This document shows, piece after piece, positions 53,291 to 63,931 of a DNA stretch of 64,000 nt. The position numbers were made by a program, and so were the translations under genes. The notes beneath the pieces are model-generated. The model was not told where the DNA came from, made no database searches, and worked only from the letters and a program-made list of their open reading frames with translations. The first letter of the stretch is position 1; the number at the start of each line of letters is the position of its first letter. This DNA comes from Thiohalocapsa sp963698775 (GTDB taxonomy: Bacteria; Pseudomonadota; Gammaproteobacteria; Chromatiales; Chromatiaceae), in NCBI GenBank assembly GCA_963698775.1, contig CAVOSE010000038.1, positions 23,008 to 87,007 of the forward strand. The letters run 5' to 3'.

Positions 53291-55399
53291 ATGACCGACC
53301 CTAATCCGGAATCGGGCCTTATCCGATTGCGCAAATGGATCTGGAATTCCTGGTTGCGCGTTCCCTGGCTGATCGGCTTCAACGTTGGTGGTGCGGCTCT
53401 ATTGGTGGGGGTGTTCGCGTTCACGTCGCAGGGTCAAGACCTGCTGCGCATCTCCGCGGAGCGTGGTTTCCGACTCGGCGATCTCAGCGCCGTGTGGAAC
53501 CTGTTGTTCTTGGTCGGCACGGCGCTGGTGTCCTTCTCGTTCTGGTATAGCGCGCGCCTATTGCTGGGGCGCGATTATCCCGGCTACCCGTTGGATCGGC
53601 GCTATGCCGCATTCGGTCGGCGCTGGTGGCCGCGGCTGGTCGGTACGGTGGTGCCGGCGGCGATTGGCTGGACCTTTCTCGGTATCGGCTCCACGGTGCA
53701 CAGCAGCGAGGCCCTGCTCGGCTGGTTATATCTGGGCATGGCCGCGCTGCTGCTGTTGTTCTATGTGCTGCGCCGCTGGCTGTTCGGCGTCGCGGCCGAG
53801 GACATGATCGAAGACCTGCGCGCCGATATCGATCCGGCGGACCGGTGGCGGGTGCGCGTGATTATGCTAGCGTCGTTCGCGCTGCTGTTGCTGTTCATGC
53901 TGGTGCCGGTGCTCTTGCCGCAGTTGCTTGGAGCGCCGGCCATCGCGGTGCTTGGCGTTGGCGGCATTTGCTTGTTCGGCACCGGTATCCTGACCTACCT
54001 ACCGATGTCGCGGGGCATGCCCGCGGCGACCCTCAGCGTGCTGCTGCTGGCCCTGGTGGCGGGCATCTGGAACGATAACCATGCGGTACGTGTCGCCGAC
54101 GATGTGATCGTCTCATCGGGTCGCCCGACACCAGTCCAGCGACTCGACACCTGGCTCGACGCACGGCCCGCGGAGCAGGCCGAGCGCACGTCGTTGCTGC
54201 TCGTCACGGCCTCGGGCGGGGGTATCCGAGCCGCCTATTGGACGGCGTCGACGCTGGCCTACTTGGAGCAGAAATGGGGGGCGGCGGTGACCGATCGGCT
54301 GTTTGCGCTGAGCACGGTCTCGGGTGGCAGCCTCGGCGCCGCGGTCTACGTCAGCCTCAAGCGTGCGCAGCTCGACCGCGCCGACAGCGAGGGTCTACTG
54401 GGGCCGGCGCGCCGAATGCTGGGCCAGGACTTTCTGTCGCCGGTGGTTGCCGGCATGCTGTTTCCGGACCTTGCGCAGCGCTTTTTCCCGATCCCGATCG
54501 GCTTAGCCGATCGGCAGCGTTTTCTGGAGCGCTCGTGGGAGGTGGCCTTTGCCGACGATGATGCTGCGGGTCTTTTTCGCGGCCCGTTCCAGACCCTGTA
54601 TGACGGCCCCAACGGCGAGCGGCTGCCGAGCCTGCTGTTGAACACGACCGCGGTCGACAGCGGTCAGCGGGCGGTCATCTCGAATCTGAGCGTCGGGGGG
54701 TTGCCCCAGGTGATCGATCTACTGCTGCCTCGCTATCAACTCGGCGCGATCCGCACCAGCGCGGCGGCGGGTGCCAGTGCCCGCTTCACCTATGTCAGTC
54801 CTGCCGGCAGCGTGCGGATCGAGGACGCAGCCAAGCTACGGCTGGTCGACGGTGGCTACTTCGAGAACTCGGGCGCGGCGACGATGGCGGACCTGCTCGC
54901 CTTGCTGGCCCAGGCCAAGGCGCCGATCAAGCCGGTCTTGTTGTTGATCCGCAACGATCCGGGTGCCCCGGATCTGTGCCGTCGCGGCAACCCGGGGGCA
55001 GCGGAGCCTGCCGGCAGCGACTTCAATGCCACCGTTAGCGAGGTCGGCGCCCCGATCGAGACCCTACTGCATACCCGCGACGCGCGCGGGCGACTGGCCG
55101 AGGTCAAGGCTGCCCGCCTGGTCGAGGCCCTGGGCGGTGACGTGATCGAGGTGCCGCTGGCAGCCGTGTTGCGCAGCGAATTGGACGCGGTCGGTGCCGA
55201 CGAGGCCGCTCGGGCAGCACTGCGCTCGAGCTTTGTCGAGCCGCCGCTGGGTTGGTCGTTGTCACAGCAGGTGCGCGAGGGGATGGACGCGACCCTGGAT
55301 CAGGAAGACGGCGGCCTCAGCCTGCAATTCAAGCACCTGGCCGTCGCCCTCGGTATCGAGCCCGGCACGGTGCCGCCCTGCGTCAAAGATCCCGAATGA
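53291..55399 (+). CDS. Membrane-anchored patatin-like phospholipase family protein
   Basis: A protein of 702 residues. The N-terminal 270 residues contain about six to seven hydrophobic helices (WLIGFNVGGAALLVGVFAF to LLLALVAGIW). The C-terminal cytoplasmic or periplasmic domain has the patatin catalytic elements: oxyanion loop ASGGGIRAAYW (about 306-316), nucleophile elbow STVSGGSLGAA (Ser in GGSLG, about 340-350) and the D-G-G aspartate in VDGGYFENSG (about 520). Phospholipase or acyl-hydrolase activity is likely, the substrate unknown. GGGAGG lies 8 bases before ATG 53291. Confidence 0.82.
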   Translation: MTDPNPESGLIRLRKWIWNSWLRVPWLIGFNVGGAALLVGVFAFTSQGQDLLRISAERGFRLGDLSAVWNLLFLVGTALVSFSFWYSARLLLGRDYPGYPLDRRYAAFGRRWWPRLVGTVVPAAIGWTFLGIGSTVHSSEALLGWLYLGMAALLLLFYVLRRWLFGVAAEDMIEDLRADIDPADRWRVRVIMLASFALLLLFMLVPVLLPQLLGAPAIAVLGVGGICLFGTGILTYLPMSRGMPAATLSVLLLALVAGIWNDNHAVRVADDVIVSSGRPTPVQRLDTWLDARPAEQAERTSLLLVTASGGGIRAAYWTASTLAYLEQKWGAAVTDRLFALSTVSGGSLGAAVYVSLKRAQLDRADSEGLLGPARRMLGQDFLSPVVAGMLFPDLAQRFFPIPIGLADRQRFLERSWEVAFADDDAAGLFRGPFQTLYDGPNGERLPSLLLNTTAVDSGQRAVISNLSVGGLPQVIDLLLPRYQLGAIRTSAAAGASARFTYVSPAGSVRIEDAAKLRLVDGGYFENSGAATMADLLALLAQAKAPIKPVLLLIRNDPGAPDLCRRGNPGAAEPAGSDFNATVSEVGAPIETLLHTRDARGRLAEVKAARLVEALGGDVIEVPLAAVLRSELDAVGADEAARAALRSSFVEPPLGWSLSQQVREGMDATLDQEDGGLSLQFKHLAVALGIEPGTVPPCVKDPE

Positions 55400-55705
55400 T
55401 GTTCACCCTATCTGCCCGCCGCTGATGCGGCGGGCCTTGCTGCGCGGGGCCTACTGGACCGAATGCCTGCAGCAGGTCCGGGACCGGGATCTTGCTGGCA
55501 GCCGGCTGCCGTGGGTCTGGCGTCCTGGTGCACATACGGCCCGCTCGCGTGGCTGCTGCTACCAAGGCATCCACTTACCCATGCGCTCCATGGTCGATCC
55601 CATGCTGTGGGTTCAGTAACACTTGGTTGCAGTACGGACACCGACCGTCACACTTCCGCGCAGCCTCGACATTGTCTTTCCATAAGTAAACGCTAATATA
55701 TAGGC
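55400..55705. other. Intergenic region with a possible zinc-ribbon fragment on the minus strand
   Basis: Minus-strand codons from about 55685 to the stop at 55575 read YLWKDNVEAARKCDGRCPYC, then NQVLLNPQHGIDHGAHG. The C-x3-C-x2-C pattern and the His-rich end look like a metal-binding motif. No ATG, GTG or TTG is available in this frame upstream, so it is either a remnant or chance. Nothing else is recognised in these 306 bases. Confidence 0.3.
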
Positions 55706-56143
55706 ATGATTTTCGCAAAGAGAGTTTTTGCCATGTTGTTTCCCACTTTGATCGCCGGCGGTTTTAGCCTGGTCATGGCCGCGGCCCCGGATGCGGCGGC
55801 CGAGCAGGTTGCCATGGCCCAGCAGAACGACCCGCTCATCCAGAGCTCGGCGGTGGCGCTGACGGAGGCGGCTATCCCAGCGATCCCGAGCGATCTGTTT
55901 CCGACCGAGGCGATGGCGGAGCAGTTCGAGGCCTATCTTGCCTGGACCAAGGAGCAGGGGCTGAGCCGGTTAGCGGCGTTTGAGCGCCTGAGCCAAGAGC
56001 AGATTCACTACTCGCCGAACCTGTCAGTGGAGATGCCGCTGCCGACCTCGGAGATGGCGGAGCAGTTTGCGGCCTATCTGCGCTGGACGCGGGAGCAGAA
56101 GCTGAGTCGGTTCTACGCCTTTGCGCAGACCGATTTCGATTGA
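55706..56143 (+). CDS. Secreted small protein with two copies of a helical motif
   Basis: A 145-residue protein with an N-terminal signal peptide (AMLFPTLIAGGFSLVMAAAP). Residues about 70-92 (MAEQFEAYLAWTKEQGLSRL) and about 117-139 (MAEQFAAYLRWTREQKLSRF) are near-identical repeats, each followed by an aromatic residue and a short acidic stretch. It has no cysteines in the mature part. No family was recognised. The start has a weak ribosome binding site and an ATG at 55733 is an alternative. Confidence 0.65.
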   Translation: MIFAKRVFAMLFPTLIAGGFSLVMAAAPDAAAEQVAMAQQNDPLIQSSAVALTEAAIPAIPSDLFPTEAMAEQFEAYLAWTKEQGLSRLAAFERLSQEQIHYSPNLSVEMPLPTSEMAEQFAAYLRWTREQKLSRFYAFAQTDFD

Positions 56144-56189
56144 TCGGGATTATGGTGCGGGGCAAATGATGTTGTTTCTGAACAATTCT

Positions 56190-56371
56190 TAGCGAGGCTT
56201 TGCCTCGGACCGACGAGTCGTGATCATCGGTATCGGTATCGGTATCGGTATCGGTATCGAAATCGTAGCGATTGGCTTGATCCCGATTTCGATTTCGAGG
56301 AGCCACGCCAGTCCGATGCCGCATGGAAACCTGACCCATCTGCAAGCATTCGGTGCCCCCAAGCAATCTAC
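56190..56371 (+). repeat. Dispersed repeat family A, copy 3
   Basis: TAGCGAGGCTTTGCCTCGGA, GACGAGTCGTGATCATC, five GGTATC units (about 56229-56258), GAAATCG, CTTGATCCCGATTTCGATTT, GTCCGATGCCGCATGG and CCATCTGCAAGCATTCGG, ending in CAAGCAATCTAC. It has five hexamers against four in copy 1, so the tract length varies. Confidence 0.85.
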
Positions 56372-56407
56372 TGCTTCGCTGCAAAAATGCCGGGACTAGC
56401 CGCGCTT

Positions 56408-56471
56408 GTGGGAGCGATTTGTGATCGCGACCGCCGCGACGGGGATGGTCGCGACTACAAGTCGCTCCCAC
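56408..56471. repeat. Inverted REP pair
   Basis: GTGGGAGCGATTTGTGATCG at 56408 and GGTCGCGACTACAAGTCGCTC at 56447 face each other and could form one large hairpin (a BIME-like pair). Another palindrome, GTCGGGCTTCAGCCCGAC, follows at 56539-56556 just downstream of the DUF302 stop and may terminate that gene. Confidence 0.8.
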
Positions 56472-56584
56472 AGCGCCGAGGGTCTCTGCAAAGGTATCGG
56501 AACTTCCGCCGCGGTGCACCAAAGACCGGCCTCCGTCGGTCGGGCTTCAGCCCGACGACGGCCGCATCGCATGCGTGAGTTGAG

Positions 56585-57079
56585 CTATAGGTCGCCGGTG
56601 GCGCCCGCTTCCATGATCGAGGCAATGTTGTCTCGCACCAATTCCGCCTTCTCCAGCAGTTCTGGCGTCAGGTTGGCGCTTGGAATCACCTTGCCGAGGT
56701 CCAGCGTGACCAGCCAAGCCTGCCCCTCGCCGTCTTCCATCAACGTGATGCGGCACGGCAGATAAGCCGAGAAGTCGGGGTTGAACGCGACCATGTCGTT
56801 GGCGATGCGCGCGTCGCAGAACTGGAAGATCTCGATGCGCTTGCTCTCGACGCCCATGGCTTCGAGTTCCTTGTATAGCGGCAGATGGGCGACTAGCTTG
56901 AAGTTCAGTGAGTTGGCGCGGAGCTTCATGGAATCGACCGCGTCGTCCATGCTCACGTCTTCCGCCAACGGCATCTTCAGCACCGTATCGGAGATCGAAA
57001 AGCCTTGCGCCAAGAGGGTCAGCGGTGCCAACGCGATAGTCAGCAGCAGGGCGAACAGCGGCAGGGATTTACAGCGCAT
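56585..57079 (-). CDS. DUF302 periplasmic protein
   Basis: A 164-residue protein with a signal peptide (LPLFALLLTIALAPLTLLAQ). The body shows SMDDAVDSMKLRANSLNFKL, IEIFQFCDARIANDMVAFNP and YLPCRITLMEDGEGQAWLVT, the conserved DUF302 fold with one invariant Cys in FCD. The family is common in sulfur-oxidising bacteria and its function is unknown. GAGGAGTGACAATCCG precedes the ATG at 57079. Single gene. Confidence 0.88.
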   Translation of the reverse strand: MRCKSLPLFALLLTIALAPLTLLAQGFSISDTVLKMPLAEDVSMDDAVDSMKLRANSLNFKLVAHLPLYKELEAMGVESKRIEIFQFCDARIANDMVAFNPDFSAYLPCRITLMEDGEGQAWLVTLDLGKVIPSANLTPELLEKAELVRDNIASIMEAGATGDL

Positions 57080-57344
57080 CGGATTGTCACTCCTCTCGTG
57101 CCCGCCGCGATTCGGCGGGTGTTGTTGTCGGGGGCAGGGGTTCGGCCCCGGCCCGATTTGATATAGCGTCCGGTACCGCCAGGAGGCGAGACCGCACCCC
57201 CGTCATTGTGCCGGTTCGAGCGCGCGGTGCCAATCGCTGAAATCACTGATCTGGCGCAATGTCCTGGCGACGCTTCACCCCCAATTCCACCACTGTTGAG
57301 GCGCGCGTGCCTGAAGTCCGTATACTGATCGCGCTCGGCCAACG

Positions 57345-57441
57345 AGGGAAACGCTGATCTACCAGTGTTTCCCTTGCGGGGTAGGATGCCCCGTCTGATT
57401 TTTGGCTAGGAGGGCCAATGAATCGGTATCTCCTTGGCACC
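57345..57441 (+). repeat. Dispersed repeat family C, copy 2
   Basis: AGGGAAACGCTGATCTACCA, GTGTTTCCC, TTGCGGGGTAGGATGCCCCG, TCTGATTTTTGGCTAGGAGG and AATCGGTATCTCCTTGGCAC match copy 1 (6282-6122, minus strand) in order. The middle block present in copy 1 is absent. It precedes the LarE gene. The remainder of 57080-57496 shows no gene. Confidence 0.75.
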
Positions 57442-57496
57442 GACCGGGCAGCACCATACTGAATCCGGCAGCGCGAGCCGGAGCGGAGGAAGAACA

Positions 57497-58288
57497 ATGG
57501 ATCAACGCTACCAGGCGCTGTGCGATCGACTCAGCGCCCATCAGGCCGTCGCGGTGGCATTTTCCGGTGGCGCGGACAGCACATTGATGCTGGCCACTGC
57601 CCGCAATGCCCTCGGTGCGGATCATGTTATCGCGCTCACCGCGGTGACGCCGTACATGGTCCGCGAGGAGATTGGCGATGCAATCGGTATCGCGGCGGAA
57701 TTGGGCGTCCGCCATGAACTGGTCGAGATGGACATGCCCGAGGGCATGGAGAGCAATCCACCGGATCGCTGTTATCGCTGCAAGCACGGGATGTACGGCC
57801 TGCTGCGCGCGCGGGCTGCCGAGCTCGGTTTTCAGATCTTGCTGGATGCGAGCAATATCGACGATCTGGACGATTTTCGCCCAGGACTGCGGGCAACGCG
57901 CGAACTCGGCATCGGCTCCCCGTTCATCGAAGACGGCATCGGCAAGGACATGATTCGCGGTGTGTCGAAGGAACTTGGTCTGCCGACTTGGCGCAAGCCA
58001 ACCAATGCCTGTCTGCTGACCCGGCTGCGGTTCGACGAACGCGTCTCGATGGAGCGTCTGCAACAGATCGAGGAGGCCGAGCGCTTTTTGAGCGCCCGCG
58101 GCTTCAACTGGGTGCGGGTGCGCAGCCATGGCGATCTAGCGCGCCTGGAAGTGGCCCCCGACGAGCGCGAGCGGCTGCTGCAAGATGCAGATGCCATCCA
58201 TGCAGGTATCCGCGCGTTCGGCTTTCGCTACGTATCGGTGGACCTCATCGGCTATCAGTTGGGCAGCATGAATGAGCCCGTCGACTAG
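57497..58288 (+). CDS. larE: ATP-dependent sacrificial sulfur transferase LarE-like
   Basis: A protein of 263 residues of the PP-loop (adenine nucleotide alpha-hydrolase) superfamily. The PP-loop SGGADSTLMLA is at about residues 23-33, CYRCKHGMYGLL follows (conserved CxxCK), then LDASNIDDLDDFRPGLRATR and PTWRKPTNACLLTRLRF with the sulfur-donating cysteine region. LarE makes the thiocarboxylate pincer cofactor of lactate racemase, but homologues without larB/larC are common and may serve other sulfur insertions. None of those genes is here. ATG 57497 follows GGAGGAAGAACA. Confidence 0.88.
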   Translation: MDQRYQALCDRLSAHQAVAVAFSGGADSTLMLATARNALGADHVIALTAVTPYMVREEIGDAIGIAAELGVRHELVEMDMPEGMESNPPDRCYRCKHGMYGLLRARAAELGFQILLDASNIDDLDDFRPGLRATRELGIGSPFIEDGIGKDMIRGVSKELGLPTWRKPTNACLLTRLRFDERVSMERLQQIEEAERFLSARGFNWVRVRSHGDLARLEVAPDERERLLQDADAIHAGIRAFGFRYVSVDLIGYQLGSMNEPVD

Positions 58289-58303
58289 CCAATCGCGGCC
58301 AGC

Positions 58304-58585
58304 TCAGCCGAAGGTATAGTGTTTTTCGACGGCCTGAGTGATGGCCCAGGTGCACGACATTCCCGCCGGGAAGGTGATCAGGTCACCGCGGCTGAAGGCC
58401 TGAGGTTCGCCGCCTTCTGGCGTCACCGTGAAACGGCCGCGAACGATGTAGCAAGTCTCCGACTCGCCGTAGGTCCAGGGGAACGTTGACGGCTCCTTTT
58501 TCCAAATCGGCCAGTCCTCAACGCCAAGCACATCGAGCTTGGCTGGGGATGGCTTGTGTTCGCAGAGGATCTCTAAGTCCGACAT
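58304..58585 (-). CDS. Cupin-domain protein
   Basis: A 93-residue single-domain cupin of the cupin_3 type: WKKEPSTFPWTYGESETCYI, GRFTVTPEGGEPQAFSRGDL and ITFPAGMSCTWAITQAVEKH. The usual metal-binding histidines of motif 1 are partly replaced by Glu and Cys. Relatives are annotated as ethanolamine-utilisation-like or unspecified cupins. The ATG at 58585 follows AAGGAGCCCCAACCC. It is convergent with LarE. Confidence 0.82.
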   Translation of the reverse strand: MSDLEILCEHKPSPAKLDVLGVEDWPIWKKEPSTFPWTYGESETCYIVRGRFTVTPEGGEPQAFSRGDLITFPAGMSCTWAITQAVEKHYTFG

Positions 58586-58678
58586 GGGTTGGGGCTCCTT
58601 AAGGTCGTCGGTATTGTCCGCGGTATGCATCGTCCCGAGCCGAACACCGACCTGGACGAAGGTCTGTTGCTGTGCCGT

Positions 58679-60226
58679 TCAGCGCCCGTTGTGCTTGGGT
58701 GTGGCAATGCGCCGCCAGAGCCGGCCGTCGTGCTTAGTCAGGTCGCCGGCGGCGCAGGGGCCCCAGGTGCCCGCGTCGTAGTTGGGGAAGTCGCGGGGGG
58801 GCAGGGCAGCCCAGACGTCGAGCACCGATTGTACGATTTCCCAGCCCTTTTCGACCGTGTCGGCGTGCTTGAACAACGTCGCGTCGCCCTTCATGCAGTC
58901 GTAGATCAGGGTCTCGTAGCCGGTGGCGGGCTTGTTGCCAAAGTAGTCCTCGTAGCAGAAGTCCATGTTGACGGTGCCGACGCGCATGGTCGGGCCTGGC
59001 ACCTTGGCGCTAAAGCTCATCTGGATGCCCTCGTTGGGCTGGATGCGCAGCACCAGCATGTCCGGCGTGACATCCTCGACATCGGTGTTCTGGAACATGA
59101 TGGTGGGCGCCTTCTTGAACTGGATGGCGACCTCGGTGTATTGCGCGGTGAGGCGCTTGCCGGTGCGCAGGTAAAAGGGCACGCCGGCCCAGCGCCAGTT
59201 GTCCATGGTGAGCTTGATGGCGGCGAAGGTCTCGGTGTGCGACTTGGGGTCGACGCCCTTCGACGAGCGATAGGCCGCCACCTGTTCGCCGTCGGGCATG
59301 GTGCCGGCGCCGTATTGGCCGCGCACCGCGTGGGTCAACACCTGCTCCGGGGTCAACGGCGTGATGGCATCGAGCACCTTGTTGACCTCGTCGCGCAGGG
59401 CCTTGGCCTCGAACGAGTTGGGTGGCTCCATGGCCAGAAAACCGAGCAGCACCAGCAGGTGGTTCGGGATCATGTCGCGCATGGCGCCGGCTTCTTCGTA
59501 GTAGGCGCCGCGATGCTCGACGCCGACCGACTCGGCGACCGTGATCTGCATGTGGTCGATGTGGTTGCGGTTCCACAGCGGCTCGAAGAAGCTGTTGGCG
59601 AAGCGGAACACCATGATGTTCTGGACTGTTTCCTTGCCCAGATAGTGATCGATGCGGTAGACCTGGTCCTCGTCCATGTTGCGGTGCAGGTCGTTGTTGA
59701 GTTCGATGGCGGATTCCAGGTCGTGGCCGAAGGGCTTTTCGATGATTACCCGGCGCCAGTCGTCCTCGGTCTCGTGCAGCAGCCCGACCTCGCCCAAGTG
59801 GTCTGTCACCGGCCGGAACATGCTCGGCGGCACGGCCATGTAGAACAGGTAATTGCCCTCGGTGTCACGCTCGGCGTCGATGCGCGACAGGCGCTCGCAG
59901 ACGTGCTCGTAGTCTGCCCCGGAGAGCATGTCGATCTTCATGTAATGGATGCGCTGCACCAGCCGGTCCCAGACGTTCTTGTCGAAGACCTCGCCGACAT
60001 GGTTGTCGATCTGATCCGCCATCAGTTCGCGAAAGCTGTCGTCGTCGAGATCGAGCCGGTCCAGCCCGAGCATGGCGAAGCTCTCAGGGAGAAGCTCGGC
60101 GGCGCACAGGTGGTACAGCGACGGGATCAGCTTGCGCTTGGTCAGGTCGCCGCCGGCGCCGAAGATGATCATCACGTTGGGCGGTGCCGGCGCGGCTTGG
60201 GCGAAGTCGGTTTGGGTCAGGGACAT
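58679..60226 (-). CDS. zwf: Glucose-6-phosphate 1-dehydrogenase
   Basis: A protein of 515 residues that oxidises glucose 6-phosphate to the lactone with NADP+. The N-terminal nucleotide motif MIIFGAGGDLTKRKLIPSLY, the active-site stretch YRIDHYLGKETVQNIMVFRF (RIDHYLGKE) and FLAMEPPNSFEAKALRDEV are all present. AGGAACCAGACC precedes the ATG at 60226. With gnd and glgX downstream on the same strand it supplies NADPH and pentoses, probably from stored glycogen. Confidence 0.97.
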   Translation of the reverse strand: MSLTQTDFAQAAPAPPNVMIIFGAGGDLTKRKLIPSLYHLCAAELLPESFAMLGLDRLDLDDDSFRELMADQIDNHVGEVFDKNVWDRLVQRIHYMKIDMLSGADYEHVCERLSRIDAERDTEGNYLFYMAVPPSMFRPVTDHLGEVGLLHETEDDWRRVIIEKPFGHDLESAIELNNDLHRNMDEDQVYRIDHYLGKETVQNIMVFRFANSFFEPLWNRNHIDHMQITVAESVGVEHRGAYYEEAGAMRDMIPNHLLVLLGFLAMEPPNSFEAKALRDEVNKVLDAITPLTPEQVLTHAVRGQYGAGTMPDGEQVAAYRSSKGVDPKSHTETFAAIKLTMDNWRWAGVPFYLRTGKRLTAQYTEVAIQFKKAPTIMFQNTDVEDVTPDMLVLRIQPNEGIQMSFSAKVPGPTMRVGTVNMDFCYEDYFGNKPATGYETLIYDCMKGDATLFKHADTVEKGWEIVQSVLDVWAALPPRDFPNYDAGTWGPCAAGDLTKHDGRLWRRIATPKHNGR

Positions 60227-60277
60227 GGTCTGGTTCCTGTTGTTGTGCGTTGGCGTTGTTTGGGGGCGCCGACTTCT

Positions 60278-60477
60278 AGCGAGGCCTCGCCTAAGACCAA
60301 CGAGTCGTGATCATCGGTATCGCTATCGGTGTCGCTATCGAAATCGAAATCGAAACGTGCGCCAAGCGACCCGATCCCGATCCCGATCCCGATTTCGAGG
60401 ATCCTTGCCTTCGCCGGACCTACGCTGCGTCGAAACTTGACTCATCTGCAAGCATTCGGCGCCATCAAGCGATCTAG
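60278..60477 (+). repeat. Dispersed repeat family A, copy 4
   Basis: TAGCGAGGCCTCGCCTAAGA, GACGAGTCGTGATCATC (AACGAGTCG here), a degenerate hexamer tract (GGTATCGCTATCGGTGTCGC), GAAATCGAAATCG, three CCCGAT units (60372-60390), GATTTCGAGGATCC, and CTTGACTCATCTGCAAGCAT, ending CAAGCGATCTAG. It lies between zwf and gnd and ends exactly at the gnd stop codon. The hexamer tract is expanded in the second arm instead of the first. Confidence 0.85.
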
Positions 60478-61494
60478 TCAGGACTCGGGCTTTTCGTGGT
60501 GGCCGCCGAACTGATAGCGCATCGCCGACAGGATCTTGTTGGCGAACTCGCCCTCGCCGCGAGACGTGAAGCGCTCGTACAAGGCGGTGGTCAGCAGCGG
60601 TGCCGGGGTGCCGGTCTCGATGGCGGCTTGACAAGTCCAGCGGCCCTCGCCGGAGTCGGACACGCGGCCGCTGAACTGCTTCAGGTCTTGGTCGCCGAGC
60701 AGCGAGATGGCGGTCAGGTCCAGCAGCCAAGAGGCGACGACGCTGCCGCGGCGCCAGACCTCGGCGACGTCGGCCAGGTCGATGTCGTATTGATAATGCT
60801 CCGGGTGCTCCAGCGGCGCGGTCTCGGCGTCCACCACGTGGTCTTGGCGACCGACGCCGGCGTGCTTGAGGATGTTGAGGCCCTCGGCATAGGAGGCCAT
60901 CAACGCGTACTCGATGCCGTTGTGGACCATCTTGACGAAGTGTCCGGCGCCGCTTGGGCCGCAGTGCAGATAGCCCCGCTCGGCAGTGCCGGGTTCGCCG
61001 GAGCGCCCCGGCGTGCGTTCGATGTCGCCGATGCCGGGGGCCAGCGTGGCGAAGATCGGGTCGAGGCGCTGTACGGCCTCGGTGTCGCCGCCGATCATCA
61101 GGCAGTAGCCGCGCTCCTTGCCCCAGACGCCGCCGGAGGTGCCGCAGTCGAGAAAGTGGATGCCGGCGTCGCGCAGCGACTCCGAGTGGCGGATGTCTTC
61201 CTTGTAGTTGGAGTTGCCGCCGTCGATGATGGTGTCGCCCGCCTGCAGGTGCGGTTTGAGGTCGGCGATGACCCGGTCCACGACCGCCGCCGGCACCATA
61301 ATCCAGGCCGCCCGCGGCAGCGTCAGCTTGGCGCAGAAGTCGGCCATGTCCGACGCGCCGGTGGCGCCCTCTGCAACCAGCGCCGCGACGGCGTCGGCGT
61401 TTTGGTCGTAGACGACGCAGTCGTGGCCGGCGGCCATCAGGCGCTGGACCATGTTGGCGCCCATGCGCCCGAGGCCGATCATTCCGAGTTGCAT
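60478..61494 (-). CDS. gnd: 6-phosphogluconate dehydrogenase, decarboxylating (short YqeC-like form)
   Basis: A protein of 338 residues with the N-terminal Rossmann motif GMIGLGRMGANMVQRL, DGGNSNYKEDIRHSE, GTSGGVWGKERGYCLMIGG and HFVKMVHNGIEYALM (catalytic Lys and His-Asn), all diagnostic. It is shorter than E. coli Gnd (468) and belongs to the NAD/NADP Gnd-like group of about 300-340 residues. The ATG at 61494 has GGAG 9 bases upstream. The GTG at 61503 is less likely. Confidence 0.95.
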   Translation of the reverse strand: MQLGMIGLGRMGANMVQRLMAAGHDCVVYDQNADAVAALVAEGATGASDMADFCAKLTLPRAAWIMVPAAVVDRVIADLKPHLQAGDTIIDGGNSNYKEDIRHSESLRDAGIHFLDCGTSGGVWGKERGYCLMIGGDTEAVQRLDPIFATLAPGIGDIERTPGRSGEPGTAERGYLHCGPSGAGHFVKMVHNGIEYALMASYAEGLNILKHAGVGRQDHVVDAETAPLEHPEHYQYDIDLADVAEVWRRGSVVASWLLDLTAISLLGDQDLKQFSGRVSDSGEGRWTCQAAIETGTPAPLLTTALYERFTSRGEGEFANKILSAMRYQFGGHHEKPES

Positions 61495-61581
61495 GCTGGT
61501 CACTCCTCTCTAGTCAGGTGGATCATTGGTGGCGATGCGTTGCGCGAGTGCCTTCGCATTGAGCACGGGATTGAAGCGTTT

Positions 61582-61663
<82 letters not shown>

Positions 61664-61674
61664 CCAATGCCAAG

Positions 61675-63747
<2,073 letters not shown>

Positions 63748-63931
63748 GACGGCTCGGATAAGGTGGCGAACGCATTGACACGATTTGTGGGGGTGGCGGG
63801 CCATGGCACACGGCGGTAACCCGAGGCCAAGCCTAACCCGGAACGGCCTCGTCGTGGTAACCGCGATCCGCGTAGGTACGTCGCCCCCCCAGCGGCCCGA
63901 TCGCGCTCGCCGGCCGCTTTTGATGTTGCCA

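Noticed and set aside
58589..60310. Long plus-strand frame antisense to zwf
   Set aside because: It is opposite a clearly conserved enzyme with all its motifs and has no start context or recognisable domain.
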